64,000 nt of DNA, taken from contig NC_089315.1 in the NCBI RefSeq assembly GCF_036669915.1, positions 13,840,605-13,904,604 of the forward strand, in the 5' to 3' direction. The position numbers and the translations under genes are program-made. The first letter of the stretch is position 1, and every line of letters starts with the position of its first letter. This stretch comes from Pocillopora verrucosa (Eukaryota > Cnidaria > Anthozoa > Scleractinia > Pocilloporidae). The notes under the pieces were generated by a model, which saw nothing but the letters and a program-made list of their open reading frames with translations, searched no databases and was not told the origin of the DNA. Shown here piece by piece: positions 25,135 through 37,809 of the stretch.

Positions 25135-28100
25135 TTACTCTTCTGACTTCTTTTTACTCTTCACAACAATCGGAACTGCAAACATAACGGAAGAAAAAAA
25201 TGTCACCAAACAGCAGAAGTTCACACAGGGCACCCATGTAACCAAGATTTTAAGGTGTCACCTGGTAACCATGTTGAAAACGAGGGGAGTGATTATAACA
25301 CAATAACATATCCTACACTTCGACTATGAATCGCTAGAAAATTCATCCCAAATACTATCTTTAAAAATACAGCTTAACACCTTAAACAGGCAGCTCTCCA
25401 CAGCAGCTACAAAAACACATCAGCCACTATGTCTTTGTCCCTACAGCAATGGCCAATGGATAACCCATCAGAAAGTTTATGGGGAACAAAAGAACTCGTT
25501 CATGCTACAAGCTAGTGACCATTTTGGACAGCTTGAATGCAATAACATGCCTCTAATAGCATAAAAATGAAACATTATTTGTACAAGCTGATGAACTCAG
25601 TCTTCCTCCATAGTTGCCTTTCATAACTTTTTTCCTTCTGAACACTTGTTTATTGATCAATGATTTGATACATTTTTCTACATTGAGCTGCACTTCATAT
25701 ATACCACAATAAGATATCTTGAAAGTTGAAAATGGAACCTCCCAACCAGCACGTCACATTACACCCCTCCCTTCCCATAATGGCCACTTTCCTGTGCCCC
25801 CATTGTGGCTGCTATAGAAAAGTTTGGCTGTAGCTTTACCTTCATTAGCAATCCCTACATACTGTATGTAAATATCATTATTACCCTAAAGAAACATATG
25901 TTTTCTATTTACTGTTAAAACTCACCTATTATGATAATGAGAATTACAATGAAGATAAATGCAAAGATTAACTTGAGCTAAAGGAAAAAAGAAAATCTCA
26001 TCAGAAAAAAAATATGGGATGTATAATCAATGTAGGCCTGGTTTCAAGCTATTACAAATGAAAACATTATGGCAAATAAAAGTTTCTGGATGGGTTGAGT
26101 TAACCTGTAAGACTTTCTGTAGCAAAGGTGAGGACATTTCTTAGACAATAATTTGAAAGCTTCTCCAACAACTCTTACAGTTCATTGCAAAAAAAAGATA
26201 TCAGATTTATCAAGAGAAACTTTCCACATTCCAAACCAACCAGCAACCCAAAATATTAAATTTCACAGGTAAAAAAAAAAACATTGGATGGGATAAGTGT
26301 GATTGGGTGAGTTATTTTTAAAGTGTTCATTTTGAAAACTATGCTATCCATGTCCTGGAACCTTGCAGGCTGCCCTCCCCATGATGTGAGAAAGACTTTT
26401 ATAAATGTATTAATAAGTGATCCCAGGTGGAAATCTTATTAAGATCTTACTAGGATTCTTGTAAGTTTCTTACTAAGATTCTTATTAAGATTCTTAATTA
26501 AGAATCTTGTAAGACCTTACAAGATCTTGTAAGATCTTGTCACAAGATTCTTACAAGAATCTTGTAAGATCTTACAAGATCTTGTAAGAATCTTGTAAGA
26601 TCTTACAAGATCTTGTAAGAATCTTGTGGTAAGATCTTGCCAGATCTTGCAAGATTCTTGTAAGAATCTTGTGACAAGATCTTACAAGATTCTTGTAAGA
26701 ATCTTGTGACAAGATCTTACCTGATCTTGTAAGATCTTACAAGATTCCTGTAAGAATCTTGTGAGAAGATCTTACCAGATCCTATAAGATTCTTAACTAA
26801 GAGTCTTGATAAGTATCTTAGTAAGAAACTTACAAGAATCTTACAAGATCTGGTAGGATTCCTGTGACAAGAATCTTAATTAAGTACCTTCACAAGTTTT
26901 CAAAAGAACTTGTTAAGATTCTAAACAATGTCTGAATGATCTCTAAAAGAACTTACAAGAACTTGTGAGATTTTCAAACAACTTACAAGAATTTTTGCAG
27001 AATCTGTAAAAATTCTTAAATATCACATTTTTTTCAGACCATAGTAGGTAACTGATGGTTTATGCAATATGCAGTAACTGGATGATCGAGGAATGGAGAT
27101 CACAACTAAGAAAGAATTTCTTCATCCAACATTTAAGCAAAATTTATTTCAAATTCTCAACACTGTGAAATTAATTACTAAAAAAGATCTTGATAAGAAA
27201 CGTTAACTGGTAAACATGCACGATTTAAATGACAATTGTACAAGAAGAGTTCTTGTTCTTCCCTTCGGTGTGTTTTAAAAATCTAAAAAAACAATTGTTT
27301 TAATTGTTGGAGTCATTTGACAGTTTGATTTGAACTACCATAGTTATCCTTTCACAAAAAAGCCATAATAACTAAAGGCATGTCCCAGTTTTAAATTGTT
27401 CTTCGTTTGATTCAAACTGAAATAGTTTTTCTTTTTTTAGAGTAATTTAAGCATGAAAACAAAAAAAAAACAACAAAATTTTGTATTGCAGCAAACGTGT
27501 TCAAAGAATTAAAGCTCACTATCACTCATCTAAGTTGGCATTTTAGTCAATTTGACAGCTACTTGACAAGTAAATTTGCATATGTTTCAATTTTGTACAA
27601 ATATCAACCAAGCCTTAGTTCATTCAGTCTACGGACTTGTCAACATTGCCCTCTACATTTTGAACTTTTCTCTTGGAATCCAAGCAATTTTTTTATTCAA
27701 GTAGAGCCTTATTTGAGACCACCTCTTATTCATTTGGGCATCACCAAATTTCTGTTTTATGGCTCCTGTGGGAAGAAAAAAAGAAAATAGTAATTTGTAT
27801 ACAGGTACAAAATATACTAAAACCTTGAGAGCGTATTTTTTAAAATCCCTGCCAGAGAGGAGTAATAGGAGTTTGGTTTCATTGTACATCTAAAATGAAA
27901 TGTAACATGTTAGGAGACAAGAATCAAGATTGGAAAAAAAACCCTCAGTGTTTAAATAATTAAGTATCATAATCTATTGTCTGCAGTAGAATTGTTGCTC
28001 TGACTTCAATTCCATCTTTCAGTAGCCTGACTTGTGAGGAGTACTTACTAAGATAGAGGGGAGGAGCTTCTCAATGTTTCTCCTTGATCACCATCATGCC

Positions 28101-31100
28101 TCATCTGTATGCAAAGAAAAGGAGGTAGTGGCTATCTTTAACAAGAATTTATCATCTTTAAGAGCAAAATTTTTATGTACAAGTTCCCAGTTATGAATCT
28201 TGGCAATTTGCACTGCCCAACTCCAATCCAACAAACTTTGTTTACGCTTTGCACTGCTGAAACAGCTATTCCCAATTCCCACAAAAAGTTGATAAATGAA
28301 AAATTACCTTTTTACAATCAGAGGAGTTGCCACCCTTCTATCCCATTCTGTGCTTGTAGCATTAAGATGGGACTCAAAGTCTACTTTATTCAGGATACAA
28401 TCATTTTTACAGGTGATCCTATCTCTCCTGTTCTCCTGTGAATATGAATTGAAAAAATGTTTACATTTGTTGAGCAATCCCTCCACTGAATTAAGTTTCA
28501 TTAACCTTTAGAACAAAGAAAATTGTGAGAAAGGGAAGCAAGGAATCATAACTCAGCATTAAATGAAAACCAGAAAAAAAATACACACACATTCACAAAA
28601 CAAAACAAATAAAAACTAAACAGAACCAAACAAAATACAAAAAATGTTGCATGGAATTAATACAGGTATTGAATGTATTAGAGTAAAATTAACAGGATAA
28701 CAGTGCCAAAATTCTGCCTTAAGCCATCTAAGTCAATGAAGTCTTGAAGGAGGGGGGGGGGGGGGGGGGAAATGAACTATCATGCACCAACATTGAGTAT
28801 TTAGAGTTCTTACATCATCAGAAGAACTTCCCATTTTTTGGTAATTTTTGTTTGCTTTGGGAAGATTTCCACTACTGTGGACACGGCCGTGATAATCAAA
28901 CCCAGTTTGGCTTTCATCATCATCCTCACCAGTGGAAACTTTTAAGTAGAACGTGGCAATTTATAATTATTTGGGAATAAAGGAATTCCATAATCGATTT
29001 CGCGTTGTTATTGCACCCTTCTAGTTTAACTTCTAGTGGTTATTAGTAAAGCCGAAGACAAATTAATTGTTTATTGTGAACCATTTCCATGCGAGACGAC
29101 TGGAAGCTACGATGATTCTGCCTACAACACTTAAATCCAGAACAATCTGGATTAAAACTGACTTGAGAGAATTGCTACAAGTGCAGTAAGGTTAGCAGCC
29201 GCCGTTACGTGGTTTTGATGATGATAGCGTTACATCTCGTGTCAGTTTCCACTCAATTCTAAACAAAAACGCTTCCTGACGAAATCGAACCCTAACGAGA
29301 TTTTATGATTTGCCTTGTATAAAAATACCGTGGCCTTGCAATTACATAAACTTATCGTCACTTTTTTCGTCCATGCTGAAAGAATCTAAAAAGTGCGAGA
29401 AATAAGTCTATCGCATCACCTTCCAGATGTGTAATGTTGATAACGTGAACTTAATGAATAAAAGTCAGTAGCACTTACCTTCGGGATGATTTGCCTTCAT
29501 TTGCTTCATTACCAGTAGTGCACTAGTGGTTTTTTTAGAAATCTTCTCAAGATACTTAAACTACCAAGACCAATGTGTTCCTTGAGTTATAAAGCGAGTG
29601 TCGTGCACAAAGATCATACGTGTGCTTTCTATGTGCTTAGATGTGTAAACTATTCACCTGAGGCCCCTTCACGTGACAGAATAAAACAAGGATATCGCAA
29701 CCTTGAATGTGTAATCGTAGTGTTCTTTCACAAGAAAAGCAAAACGCGATTTATCTCCTCTGGTGTGCTGTAAACTCATGTTACTTACCGACTGCGTCAT
29801 TTTCTGTATTTTAAGCGACAGTAACATTAGTTATTTTGTAAAGAACTTGGCTTGTAAAATCCTAATTCTCGAGATCATTATTCTTCTTCAGGGCTTTAGA
29901 CACAATTAAATTTCACAACGAGGTAGATAACACTCAACCAAAGTAAAATTTCTGTAAAACTTTGCCGAAACGAAATGGCGCGAGAACGGTTGACAACAAC
30001 GGTCGAGTGAACAATTTGTAATTTTGCGCCGGCCGTAGCGGGAGACTGGGGAAAACCTTAGTGAAAGTACAAAATGTCACGCAACTCTCGCAAGTATTTT
30101 GTAAGTAACTACCTATAAACTTTTTTAAAATACTTTTAATTTCTGCCATCTGACCGGTCTGCAAATTTCCGATGTTTATTTGTTATTATTTTGTAAAGAA
30201 TTTGGTTGGTAAAATCCTAATTCTCAAAATCATTCTTCTTCTTTAGGGCTGTAAGGCACAGTTAAATTTCGCAACCAGGCAGACAACACTCGACCAATGT
30301 AGAATTTCTGTCAAACTTTGTCCGAAACGATATGATGCAAAAACAGTTAACAACAACGATCAAGTGTACAATTTGCAATTCTGCGTATGCGCAGTGGCGT
30401 GGAATGCCTTGGTGAAAGTACAAATTTCATGCAACTTTCTTGAAAAATATTTTTACAAGTAGCTAGCTATGAATTTTTTTTTTAATACATCTTTTCACTC
30501 TGCCATCTGGCTGGTCTGCATACTGCCATATTTTTTTTTTCTGAACCATATCAGCGAAAGTCTCTTGCTTGTGGAATGTGGTGACATTATCTATGGGTGT
30601 CTTTATGTTCAAGGCAAAGATGGGAAGGTTTAATCCCTTTCTAGACACTCCCTATGAACATGATTAGTGATTATTTAAACTAGCTGTTCAGTATATTTCA
30701 TAATCAATCATCAAATGTAATCTGAAAAGTCTGTCCAAATTTAATCTGCTGATACCATAATTCCAGTGGAACAATTACCTCTTTAGAAAGCAGCTGCATG
30801 TATATTGTGTTCTCAGGTCTGAAATTTGCACACCATACCATAGAAGCTTACTTGACGTTATGTGATCCCCTTTTGGACATGGCATTTTTCACATCATGTG
30901 TGAGAGGTTTTAAGCCTTATGCATCCCCATGCTCTCTTATGAACAGAACAGGATAAGTATTTCAAGTTACTCAAGAATGTACTGGAATAAACTTGATAAA
31001 ATCTTGTCAAGAACATTTAAATTCCTACTGATCTTAAAATTTTGATTCTTACAAAACTCTTAGATGAACTTTAGATTAAATCCTGTCTAGAATCTTAATG

Positions 31101-32934
31101 ATGTTACATTTACAGATCTTACTTCATTATTAAGATTCTTAAACAAACTTACCAAGATCTTGTCAAGAAGCTTGTAAGATCTTCCTTTTCTTAAAGATTA
31201 GGATTCTTACAACTGAGATTCTTAAGTGAACTTTATATGATGTTGTTAAGAACTTTCAAGATATTAATGCCCATGTGTTGTAAAATTTTTTTTAGGATTC
31301 TTAAAAGATTCTTAAATAAACTTAATAAGATCTTGTTGAGAACCTTTCAAGATCTTAACCCCCATTTCTTGTAAAATTTTGTGAGGATTCTTACAAGATT
31401 CTTAAATAAACTTAGTAAGATCTTGTTAAGAACCTTCCAAGATCTTAATCCCATGTGTTGTAAAATTTTGTCAAGATTCTTACAAGATTCTTGTATAAAC
31501 TTAATAAGATCTTTTAAGATCTTACAATGCTCAAACCTGGTTAAGATTTGTTCAAGAATTTGGCAAGATCTTATTAAGATTATTAATTCTTAATAAGATC
31601 TTAGTAAGATCTTCATCTTAATTGCCATCTTATAAGATTCTTACAAGATCTTCCAAGATCTTACAAGATCTTCCAAGATCTTAATAAGATTTCCACCTGG
31701 GGATAATCCTAAGAGAAATGAGTCACAATGTTTGGAAGAATTGTTGAAGTCATAGAGCAGAATGAGGAGCCCAAAGGGAGAAAAAGAAAGAAAGGTAAGA
31801 CATTTTAAGACAAACAAAATTTGCATTCACTTTGAAAATTAAAACAAAGGATACTAAATACATATTAAGTAACATTTTTCTACAAAGTGGTTGCAACCAT
31901 TTGAGAGCAGAAATGACATACATCTTTAGACATTTTCAGATGAAGAAAATTGACACTCACTCTAAAATTTTGCCACCATAACTTTCTCTGTAGTCTTCTG
32001 GACCCTGATCTAAAATGTGATGCACTCATCTCCAGTCCCTCTGAAAAAATGCAATCATTAAAATAACACACAAGCCAGGTGGGACATCTTACAGAAGATT
32101 AATATCTTATTTTCTGTAGCATTAAGCTACAGCACTTAAAGCACTGTTTCTGTTCTACCCAATGGATGAAGTACTGCCTCACTGCAGGTCATCCTTCAGC
32201 ATTTTGCCATGTTTCTCCAACAGTTTGCTGGTTCCCATTCATATCCCTCACTGGAGAGAGATAATATGAGAATAAAGTGTTGTGCCCAAGAATAGCATGC
32301 AGTGCAGGTGTCTTTTTAGGGCAAGTTAACTTTAAGAATCTTGCGGTCGTCTATTCAACCGGCCATGTTTGATTTGGAAATAGAGGTGGCGGTGGGGGAA
32401 GTGGGCAGGAAAGGCCAAAAATATCAACTCCCCCATTCCCACCCCTCTCCTTATTTTTGACAGGTACACTACAAATGTCTTTCTCTCTCCAACCTTCCAT
32501 TCCCATTTAAATCAAAGATGGCAAACATAATTTTTGCTAAGAAAATACTGAGCACTCACATGCCAAAAGTTACACTTTGTATGCCTGCTCTGCAGGCTAG
32601 CCTAAGAACACAACACAACAACCCACCAACAGCTCAAATGCAGATCCCTCTAACCAAGAAAGAGCTCAACACAGTAACTATCATCATGTTGAACCCACTA
32701 AAAAAAAAGAATTGTTACAGATAGTACACTGTACATTGTCCTAAACTATTACTCCACTGACTGAAACTGAATATACCTAAGTTTTTTCTTTAAATTTTTT
32801 TTTTCATTTGGAGCCCCGATAAGTTTCAGCCATCACTATTGTATGCTACATTTACGATCGTGCAAACTACATCATGCTTGTAATTCAGTATTTCAGGTAT
32901 GTTAAAATGTAATGAAAATAACATGCAAAAAGTA

Positions 32935-33018
<84 letters not shown>

Positions 33019-36000
33019 ATATTTACAGCACAGCTGCACCTGTATTTAATTTACCTGATTTATCTTGCAGGTCTTCTAACTTTGAACCTCTGTCCAGTAC
33101 TTTTGATATATTGTCTTGCATTATTCCCATGACACCCTTAATTTCTGATTTCACCTTTGCTATCCCATCCTTCACTGTTGGTTGCGGTTTTATGTGATGA
33201 AAACCATCAGGTGCTGCAAATCTTTATAAATTGAAAAACATAGATTAGCCTGTAGAAATAATTTTTTTGATATCCCATACTTGTCAAAAGAAGGCAGCAA
33301 GTTCAAAAAAATTTTTTTTTTGACTGTTAGCCAAGAAATTTACTCCAATTAGGTCAAATAATTCCTCCTGGAACATCTCCCCCTGCCCCTTTCCTACCAT
33401 TTCAATCCAGATAAAAACCTGAGAAATTTTTTTTCTTTAAAGTAATCTCATTCACAAATTATCTCTAAAAAAGGCATCTAGGGACAGGGTCCTAAAATCA
33501 TGAAAGCTATCAGATATTGTCCCAAACAAGATACAATTCTGGCTATTTTGGTTATCTTTCCTTGCCCAAGGAAGGAGAACCAAAAGTACAGTCACACCAA
33601 TTTGCCTTAATTTGGACCTTATAAACACACACTACAGCACACTGTTTGTGTAACAGCCTCTGTACCCTTGGACCACTAGGGCTCATTTCTTGAAATTCCC
33701 AGTAACTAAACAGGCCCAAAACCATATTTCGAAATCAAAATTTAAAGAATGGAGAAGAAGGTTGTGGCACCCTAACCATTCCATTTTGTTTTTGTAGCTG
33801 ATAAATTTATTTTATAACTGTCAAAACTTGAAAGAATCATCTCAAATAAAAAAAAATCAGCTTTACGGACCCCTACACCTATACCAGTGGGTGTTTTTGT
33901 GCCCAGTGCTACATAGTTTTAGGTTGAACAAACAGAACTTGTAAATATGACCCTTGGGTGCTCCAGTCTGAGGGTTGGGTAGAGAGTAGGATAAATGACC
34001 ACAGGCTACCTACATTGTACATGTACATGTATATCTTGGCTCTCCAAATCAGTTTAAGATTAAGTTGTCACTTACATGTTGGATCCATCTTCATCATCTG
34101 AGTCATCAAGTAAACTGACCTGTGATAATCCATAAATAATAAACCAAATTGTAATAAAGTTCAGATATAACATGTACTGTCATTGGTTGAAAGAGCGTGC
34201 TCTATGAGAGTATAGAGCATAGAACTGAGCTAAAGCTGTCATGCCATCTGCCAAATCGTACTATGTCTGACCTTTTCTGGGACTTCCTTCTAGCTTTTCT
34301 TTCGTTAATTGAAAGTGAAATTTCGGAACAAGCGAGAAAATGTTTGCAAAAATGCCAGGTGTAGTAATTTATGTTACTGTAGCATGAGCAGAGACAAAAA
34401 TCCTCAAAGATAAAACAAAATAGACAGTCTGAGTTTTAACAGTTTTCACACTCAGTTAGATTGCGAGTTTACATATGGTAATAAAAATCAAACACAGCTA
34501 ACATTTGTATAGTATATAAAGTTTTGTTTTCAAAAACAAAACAGAAAAAACAGGAATGATGAAAAATATAACCTGGCATAACTGTTAAAATTCATACTAA
34601 TCGTGATGGTGTCAGAGCGACTACGATCATGCTAAGGTCTATCGCGGCTAGCTCATCATGGTGATTAGTATACTTAATAAATGATTTCAATTGCAATTTT
34701 GTGTTAATAAGACCAAGTTAATTTTCAATTTGTAGTCTTTGAAAAATTAACATGGGTTTCTGAGGTTTCTAGCAACTATACCCATAATATCCATAGGTCC
34801 CCTATGCCTGAGAAAAGAGGTGGCCAGAAAAGAAAACACCAGGTAAAAGATTGGGTAAAGGCAACAGATTACAAAAGTTTAAGTATGCCCAGATATCAAT
34901 CTTTGTAAAGTGCTATTTTATTTCTTATTCATGGGAGCAAGGAAAAGCAGATCTTTCAAGTGAGATTTATTGCATTTGCTTGGAAAAATTATTTTGAAAA
35001 TTGACTAAGTTCTAGCCACATACATTCAATATCAACAGTCTATTTTAGTAAAAATCTCTCGGAGCTAATCAAATACATTCAGAAAAATGACAAATTAGAG
35101 AATATTGGCAAAACTGTCCAAATGTTCCTGAGTTTCTTCCATCTCAAAAAGTCATGCAACATCATGTCTATGATTTGGCAAAGAAAGAAGACATTTCACT
35201 GTGGGAAAGTAAGAATTTTACTGTATTCAGGCCAAATTAAAATTGTGATTTATCTGCCTGTCATTTGAGGTGATATTGCCATGGTAACATCATAAATCTT
35301 AAAATTAACACCCAAAACAGAAGCCTTATCAAATCATTTGCTGAACTGGTATATATCTTGTGGTTGATCAACTGATTTCCTTCAAAACCTGCGTTCTGAA
35401 GGGAGGTTCATTACTGAATACTCTAAGGAGCCACCTTAAATTAGTTCTTTTCAAGCTATCCCTTAGAAATCATGGAACAAAATTCAGCCTCAAGCCATTA
35501 TTTCAAAGGCATGGTTATTTCTAACATCAAAACTGTCTATTTAAGCGTCACATAACCCTTACACTTTTACAGACAAGGCATGAACAAATAATTTGACACA
35601 AGACAGTTGTCTAAAAAGGGAATCCCAGCAATGCCTGGCTTAGATTTGGTAAAATACCGCAAGCCATTATTTCAGGGTTTGCTTCTCATGACAATTCTTC
35701 CTCATAGGCTTGCCATGAGCAGGAAGACCACTACAAGTTTGCTTGCTCCAAATGTGAAAGATTTTTATCTGCACTATTGATACACGCCAATCTTGCATCA
35801 TATGGTAAAAAAAAATTCTGGGTACTTACTAGAATGTGGAAAATTTAAGATCAAAAGCCAGTATTTCTGTGCAGCATCGACAAGTTTACATCAATGAGAA
35901 CGTGAAGTTTGTTTAGTGTCAGTCGTGGCAAACTGACAAAGTCATTACTAATCATTACTCTACATCTTTCTTACCCTTTCAGAAGCTCTGGCGGTGGATC

Positions 36001-36037
36001 TGTCGTCCCCGTTAACTCGACTAAACTTGGGAGGCAT
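25135..36037 (-). CDS. VAMP4: Vesicle-associated membrane protein 4 (R-SNARE), 6 exons
   Basis: Exons in gene order are 35975-36037, 34076-34119, 33055-33221, 31961-32040, 25926-25977 and 25135-25175. All junctions are GT-AG and in frame, giving 148 residues (human VAMP4 has 141). VAMP4 is a trans-Golgi/endosomal R-SNARE. The N-terminus MPPKFSR matches the family start. A dileucine plus acidic cluster (LLDDSDDED, residues 24-32) corresponds to the TGN sorting signal. The SNARE motif runs from about 52 to 112 with the zero-layer Arg at residue 80 (NISKVLDRGSKLEDLQDKS). Two Trp precede a single C-terminal membrane anchor (119-140, coded by the separate exon 5), and the last exon adds a short Lys-rich luminal tail. 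A 19-bp direct duplication (TTCTGACTTCTTTTTACTC) covers the stop codon. Intron 4 holds a 5.28-kb foldback element. The start codon lies 637 bp from that of the divergent PLPP6. Confidence 0.93.
28752..28769 (+). repeat. Run of 18 G
   Basis: An uninterrupted G tract inside the foldback element. It could form a G-quadruplex, and its length is prone to sequencing error. Confidence 0.8.
29830..30530 (+). repeat. Direct tandem duplication, ~355-bp unit
   Basis: TTATTTTGTAAAGAACTTGG near 29831 reappears as TTATTTTGTAAAGAATTTGG near 30186. The following 340 bp (AAATCCTAATTCTC, GACAACACTCGACCAA, TTGCAATTCTGCG) repeat in order with about 15-20% change. The unit is inside the foldback element. Confidence 0.8.
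32936..33015. repeat. (AT)n microsatellite
   Basis: About 80 bp of TA dinucleotides broken once by CAT, 40 bp past the VAMP4 exon 3 donor. The apparent Ile-Tyr frame here is not a gene. Confidence 0.95.
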
Positions 36038-36673
36038 ATCTTCTTTTAAATTGGTACCAAGGAATTGGTGTTTTCTTGTTTCTTCACGTGAACGTCGTCA
36101 GCTGAATCGCCATTAATAACGTACCTTTACACGTGGCAACCCATTTTAATTTCCACACAAAGTCACGAGAACGAAGCAATTATGACTAACATCAACTTGG
36201 TAGGTTAAGATATTTAGTTTCTTTTCCTCTTCTCGGTAATTTGACTCAAAAATCAATCTGTTTGTGAACAAATTCCACTAACGTTCAAGAAGTCAAAGAC
36301 ATAATTATTTCTCAATGCAGTAAGAGAGCTGTGTAACCTCTCTTTTATCGTACTTTTCTAGGGGAGGAGAGGGGAGGAGAGGGAAGGGAGCGGGTTTAAT
36401 TGCTCATGATTCTTATCCATTTATGCGTTTTTACTCTTCTTTCTATTTTATGAAAAAAAGAAAAACTGTCAATAAAATCAGAATAGATAATCTAGGCGGC
36501 AGCGAAGTGGTCAAAATAAGACAGTATTTCCAAAAATGTCACTCTACTTTTCTGGGCCCCTGAAAAATTTGCTTTCTTTCGTCGTTCACCGTTGAATATT
36601 GCGGGCTCGTGCCTTCAACACCGAATCAGCCGGCGATCAACTGTTCTAATAGTCGAGCAAAGGTTGTTGAGAA
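36038..36673. promoter_or_regulatory. Shared intergenic promoter region of VAMP4 and PLPP6
   Basis: The 636 bp between the divergent start codons of VAMP4 (minus) and PLPP6 (plus) contain no other gene. A purine-rich GGGGAGGAGAGGGGAGGAGA block lies at about 36361. No TATA box stands out near either start. A bidirectional promoter is inferred from the layout only. Confidence 0.45.
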
Positions 36674-37441
36674 ATGGTTCTGGTTGAAGACGATTTGGTA
36701 CATCAACCCAACTTGAAGGAGCGTGGACGCAAGAAAGCGATTGAGTCCAACAATTTTCACCAAACGAAGAATAATGTGGTTGAATGTAAAACAAAAGGAA
36801 AGAAAGAATTGTCTCCAAAAGAAAGTCACAAACGTGATCTGAACACGAGCGAATCGAGTTTGATGGAAAATCTTTATAACTTTGACATCACGTTGTCAAG
36901 GAATCTAAGCGTTTGTGCGGACAAAAAATCAGGGAGATGGAGATCGCTGATGATTATTCTTGAAATCAGTGGGCACGGAGTTCCATGGATTGTTGGAACG
37001 GTGTTTTCTGTGATATTTTTCTCAGGTGTTAAACAAGAATTCGCTTGTAATTTGCTTCTAGCTCTGATATTCGATCTAGTCGTGGTTGGAGGCTTAAAAG
37101 TTATGGTGCGACGAAAAAGACCAGTATACAACGAAGAAGACATGTTTGCTACAGTGTCCGTGGATAATTACTCATTTCCTTCTGGTCACTCTACACGAGC
37201 TGCGATGGTTGCAGGTTTATTTGCAATGTTTATTGAAAATGGACTTTGGAGAATTCTGATTGGTTGTTGGGCCCTGTGCGTGTCGATGTCTCGTATCATA
37301 CTTGGCAGACATCACGTGAGTGATGTGTTCTGTGGTGTTTTGATTGGTTTGTTACAGTGCTGGACTATTTGCACCATTTGGTTGGCATCCAAGACCTGCC
37401 AGGAACTCTTGTCACTTATACCGTATTTCTATGAACCATAG
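36674..37441 (+). CDS. PLPP6: Phospholipid phosphatase 6-like (PAP2 superfamily), intronless
   Basis: A single-exon 255-residue protein. PLPP6 dephosphorylates presqualene and related isoprenoid diphosphates at the ER/nuclear membrane. The three PAP2 motifs are intact: C1 KVMVRRKRP (residues 142-150), C2 FPSGHS with catalytic His172, and C3 SRIILGRHHVSD with nucleophile His213 and Asp217. Hydrophobic segments at about 104-117, 125-140, 175-187, 193-209 and 219-236 fit a multi-pass membrane enzyme. The first 85 residues are polar and Lys-rich, as in vertebrate PLPP6. The lack of introns is also usual for this gene in animals. A 35-nt palindrome overlaps the stop codon. Confidence 0.92.
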   Translation: MVLVEDDLVHQPNLKERGRKKAIESNNFHQTKNNVVECKTKGKKELSPKESHKRDLNTSESSLMENLYNFDITLSRNLSVCADKKSGRWRSLMIILEISGHGVPWIVGTVFSVIFFSGVKQEFACNLLLALIFDLVVVGGLKVMVRRKRPVYNEEDMFATVSVDNYSFPSGHSTRAAMVAGLFAMFIENGLWRILIGCWALCVSMSRIILGRHHVSDVFCGVLIGLLQCWTICTIWLASKTCQELLSLIPYFYEP

Positions 37442-37471
37442 TTAGTAGAGGAGTCTCCTCTACTAACTATG
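37437..37471 (+). other. Perfect 35-nt palindrome over the PLPP6 stop codon
   Basis: CATAGTTAGTAGAGGAG (37437-37453), one spacer base, then its exact reverse complement (37455-37471). The left arm contains the TAG stop. In RNA this makes a 17-bp hairpin with a one-base nominal loop (in practice about 15 bp with a small loop) starting in the last codon. Confidence 0.9.
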
Positions 37472-37664
37472 TATGAACTAAGGAAGCAAGGTCATGTGTT
37501 GTTTCAGAATTGATATTGGTAGACAGTAACACGAAAAAGAGACTATCCTGTCTTTAGCTGACCTTGCTTCTAACCAGGACTATCACTCTTGGAAGATGCA
37601 AGTGGACTTCGTCATTTCTTTATTGTGCTTTCTAAAGGATTTCTCATGTATATAGAACTTTCTT

Positions 37665-37803
37665 GGGATCAATATCAGTATCTGGGCAACTGCCCACGTG
37701 CCCCTCCCCTAACCCAACATTAACCTTAACTTGTTGTCAATTAACTGTTGTTGAGTTAGGGGAGGAGTAGGTGGGCAGTTGCCCAGATACTGATATTGAT
37801 CCC
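37665..37803. repeat. Hairpin MITE family M1, copy 1
   Basis: GGGATCAATATCAGTATCTG and GGGCAACTGCCCA at the left are repeated inverted at the right end; arms of about 50 bp enclose a 35-bp centre. A second, more diverged copy lies at 55644-55778. No coding capacity. Confidence 0.85.
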
Positions 37804-37809
37804 TTTCTT

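Larger units (their letters stand above)
26422..31701. mobile_element. Large foldback transposon-like element in VAMP4 intron 4
   Basis: The left end CCCAGGTGGAAATCTTATTA and the right end are exact inverted copies over 27 bp. Behind each end lies 550-700 bp of nested AAGATCTTGTAAGATCTTAC-type palindromes (26431-26995 and 31000-31690). A GAT trinucleotide borders both sides (26419-26421 and 31702-31704), a possible 3-bp target duplication. The 4-kb interior has no transposase-like frame; it includes a direct duplication at 29830-30530 and an 18-base G run. It is probably a non-autonomous foldback (FB-like) element. It lies between the VAMP4 SNARE and anchor exons and must be spliced out. Confidence 0.75.

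Noticed and set aside
32899..33132. Open frame of alternating Ile-Tyr
   Set aside because: It is the (AT)n microsatellite in a VAMP4 intron.
36874..37143. 89-residue minus-strand frame
   Set aside because: A shadow of PLPP6, whose three catalytic motifs are on the plus strand.
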